Part shown: positions 5,884-7,850 of the stretch, one piece after another
Numbering within the stretch: position 1 is the stretch's first letter
Layout: each line of letters opens with the position of its first letter
DNA from: Candidatus Acetothermia bacterium
GTDB taxonomy: Bacteria > Bipolaricaulota > Bipolaricaulia > UBA7950 > UBA9294
Reading direction: 5' to 3'
DNA: 7,850 nucleotides
Assembly (NCBI GenBank): GCA_003650505.1
Contig: QMQL01000031.1
Location: forward strand, 1 to 7,850
Notes under the pieces: model-generated
Databases searched by the model: none
The model's input: the letters and a program-made list of their open reading frames with translations, nothing else
Told to the model about the DNA's origin: nothing
Made by a program: the position numbers and the translations under genes

Positions 5884-7850
5884 ATGAGAACGACCACCAA
5901 AACGGCGAGGGGGATCCCCCTCGCCGTCCTCCTTATGTCAGTGTTGGTAGCCATCTCCCTTCCGACGTGGGGAGGAGAGATCACGGTCAGGCAGACGATC
6001 GATCGGTCCGAGGTCTTCGTCTCCGGGATGGGGGAGGGGGAGGACGAAGCGGTCCTCACCCTCTCGATCGGAAGCGCGGTAGCAGGGGAACGCTATCCGA
6101 TCGATCTGATCTTCATCATCGACACATCGGCCACCGCTGAACTCGCCTCCTCTGAGGCGTTCGCATTCGATCTGATCGAAAGGCTCTCCCCTGATGATCG
6201 GATCGGCCTGGTGGCGTACGCTGACACGGCGCAACTCGCCGCCCCGTTGAGCGACGATCGTGCTGCGGTGAAGGCGGCGATCGCCGATCTGGCCACGGGC
6301 GGGAAGTCCGCCCTCGGCGCTGCGCTCCAGGCGGCACGGCGGGAATTCTCCCAGAACGGGAGGAGCGAGGCTGTCTTCGCCGTAGTCCTCCTCTCCGACG
6401 GACAGAGCAACGTCGGGACCGCTCCGGACGTGGAGGGGGGCGTGGCGGAGGAGATGGGGATCACCATCATCCCGGTCGGGATCGGGACCCTGATCAACAA
6501 GAACCTCCTCGGGCAGCTCGCCGCCGATACCGGCGGCGTCTTTTACTCCCGGCCGACCGATCGCGCCTTGAGCGGGATCATCGATCACTTGACTTCCGGG
6601 ATCGCCGCCCGTAGGGTCACCGTCAACAAGGTCCTCCCCCCGCAGATCGCGCTGATCGACTCGACCCCCCGGCCGACGAGCGTGAAGGCCAACCCGGACG
6701 GTACGACGACCGCCGTATGGCACCTCTCCGACATCTACCTTGGGGGTAGCGCATCGATCGAGCTCACGCTGGAGGCGATGGCGAGGGGGAGCTGGGATAC
6801 CGACCTCGATTCGTCGGTCGAATACTTCGATTTCCGCGGGGTGCACCAGTCTGTGAAGATCCCGGCTGTGACCCTGACGGCGATCGAGCCGAACCACGCT
6901 CCGAAGGCGGATTTCGCATTCTCTCCAGAAGATCCGAACACGATGGATACCGTGATGTTCGTTAACCGCTCCCTAGACGATGATGGGGAAGTGACCGGCT
7001 GGGAATGGGACTTTGGGGACGGGGAGAAAAGCGATGTCCCGAACCCCGAACACCGGTTCGTGGCGCCCGGGACCTATACCGTAAGCCTGGTCGCGATCGA
7101 CGATCGCGGCGCGCGTTCCACCGCGGCGAAGGCCCAGGTCACGGTCAAGAACACCCCGCCGACTGCCCTGTTCACCTCCTCCCCCAAGGAGCCGCGCAGC
7201 GGGGTGGAGACCGTGTTCGACGCGAGCGGTTCCAACGACATCGACGGCCACGTCGTCACCTATTCCTGGGACTTCGACGGGAACGGAGCTTTTGACAGGA
7301 CCACGGCGGTCCCGCAGGTCTCCTACACCTTCCCGAGCTCCGGCGAGGTGCGGGTGACCCTGGCGGTCACCGACGACTCCGGCGGGATCGGGACCTATAC
7401 CAAGGTGATCGAGGTCCTCCCGAGCGTTACCGCGATCCGCACGATCGACACCTGCTTGCCGGACGACGTTACGATCGCCGGGGGGACGGTCACGGTCACC
7501 GTGACGATCACTGCCAACACCGAGGTCAACGGCCTCTCGGTCACGGAGACGATCCCCGATGGCTGGACGTTTACGGCCGTCGACGACGACGGAGCGACCC
7601 GCCGCGAGGCCGGAGGGGCGATCGAGTGGATCTTCTTCGAGAAGCTCATCTACGATGACGTCGACTCGAAGCGGGAGATCCGTTATACCCTGACCGCGCC
7701 GAGCGCCGCACCGGCCGATCCTGAGCAGTTCGCGATCACCGGTGACATCGGGAGTTCTTCCCCGCGGTTCAGTCAAGCGATCGGTGGGGAGGACAAGCTG
7801 ACGCTCGTCCGGGAGCTTCCGATCCCGGTCGTCATCTCTCGCTGGGATGC
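5884..7850 (+). CDS. Exported vWA-PKD-PKD-RTI-sandwich protein (3' end outside window)
   Basis: The frame runs open for 655 codons to the window edge. ATG 5884 has GGGAG nine bases upstream; the in-frame ATG 5875 touches that site and is less likely. The signal peptide is MRTTTKTAR, a hydrophobic core at about 10-26, then PTWGG. A vWA domain (about 73-240) follows, with a MIDAS-like DTSAT (80-84), GGKSALGAAL (139-148) and LLSDGQSN (169-176, Asp172). vWA domains bind ligands through a divalent metal. A beta-rich linker (about 244-320) leads to two PKD domains (about 340-420, WEWDFGDGE; about 425-511, SWDFDGNGAFD). Next is the RTI sandwich (515-645: TAIRTI, ETIPDGWTF, IEWIFFEKL), and the last codons, VVISRWD, begin the helical module seen in the preceding protein. 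The 39-base gap to that gene suggests one operon. A likely role is adhesion or extracellular complex assembly; the true C-terminus is unseen. Confidence 0.87.
   Translation, partial: MRTTTKTARGIPLAVLLMSVLVAISLPTWGGEITVRQTIDRSEVFVSGMGEGEDEAVLTLSIGSAVAGERYPIDLIFIIDTSATAELASSEAFAFDLIERLSPDDRIGLVAYADTAQLAAPLSDDRAAVKAAIADLATGGKSALGAALQAARREFSQNGRSEAVFAVVLLSDGQSNVGTAPDVEGGVAEEMGITIIPVGIGTLINKNLLGQLAADTGGVFYSRPTDRALSGIIDHLTSGIAARRVTVNKVLPPQIALIDSTPRPTSVKANPDGTTTAVWHLSDIYLGGSASIELTLEAMARGSWDTDLDSSVEYFDFRGVHQSVKIPAVTLTAIEPNHAPKADFAFSPEDPNTMDTVMFVNRSLDDDGEVTGWEWDFGDGEKSDVPNPEHRFVAPGTYTVSLVAIDDRGARSTAAKAQVTVKNTPPTALFTSSPKEPRSGVETVFDASGSNDIDGHVVTYSWDFDGNGAFDRTTAVPQVSYTFPSSGEVRVTLAVTDDSGGIGTYTKVIEVLPSVTAIRTIDTCLPDDVTIAGGTVTVTVTITANTEVNGLSVTETIPDGWTFTAVDDDGATRREAGGAIEWIFFEKLIYDDVDSKREIRYTLTAPSAAPADPEQFAITGDIGSSSPRFSQAIGGEDKLTLVRELPIPVVISRWD
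7426..7850 (+). repeat. Protein-level repeat, cassette copy 3, cut by window end
   Basis: This encodes residues 515-655 of the vWA protein. TAIRTI, IPDGWTFTAV, IEWIF, REIRYTLTAP and ITGDIGSSSPRF align with the two cassettes in the preceding gene. The final ISRWD matches the start of helical module copy 2, and the DNA shares ATCTCTCGCTGGGA with that copy (also near 5592). Confidence 0.7.

Noticed and set aside
5938..6897. Long open frame on the minus strand (319 codons), and a similar one at 6973-7776
   Set aside because: Both are antisense to the vWA/PKD gene, are rich in Arg, Asp and Gly, and lack known domains. The + strand shows vWA and PKD motifs throughout.
1..7850. tRNA, rRNA, CRISPR arrays, insertion sequences, riboswitches
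   Set aside because: No cloverleaf-like region, regular short direct repeats with spacers, transposase motifs or terminal inverted repeats were seen. Non-coding gaps are all under 160 bases.

Overview
The window looks bacterial: roughly 60% GC, every gene on the + strand, strong Shine-Dalgarno (SD) sequences, a near-consensus housekeeping promoter, and canonical translation and purine genes. The phylum cannot be fixed from sequence alone. The secreted-protein style (PKD domains joined to a repeated beta-sandwich and a short helical, dockerin-like module) and the eukaryote-like IleS C-terminus resemble deep-branching uncultivated anaerobes such as Bipolaricaulota/Acetothermia. That is a low-confidence inference.

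Region 1 (1-2716) is housekeeping. It holds the 3' end of isoleucyl-tRNA synthetase (ileS), whose stop codon directly abuts the ATG of adenylosuccinate synthetase (purA). A near-perfect promoter overlapping the purA stop codon then precedes ribosomal protein L13 (rplM). The purA frame carries an in-frame TAG at codon 9, exactly where the near-invariant Gln of the G-x-Q-W-G-D-E-G-K-G-K loop should be, yet the rest of the 420-codon frame is intact. The usual rplM partner, rpsI, does not follow.

Region 2 (2717-3627) holds a 153-base gap with small inverted repeats, a 207-aa exported protein of unknown function, and a 134-base purine-rich spacer.

Region 3 (3628-7850) holds two adjacent modular exported proteins. 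The first (738 aa) has a signal peptide, an N-terminal beta-rich domain, one PKD domain, and two copies of a cassette made of an 'RTI' beta-sandwich plus a Trp-rich helical module. The second is cut by the window end after 655 codons. It has a signal peptide, a von Willebrand A (vWA) domain, two PKD domains and the RTI beta-sandwich, and the window ends as the same helical module begins. The two genes are therefore mosaic paralogues sharing a C-terminal cassette behind different N-terminal heads, probably surface or extracellular assembly or adhesion proteins.

GATC is strongly over-represented across most of the window but is absent from 3458-4139, which covers the spacer and the N-terminal domain of the 738-aa protein. 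This fits a different origin for that part. I saw no RNA genes, CRISPR arrays or mobile elements.
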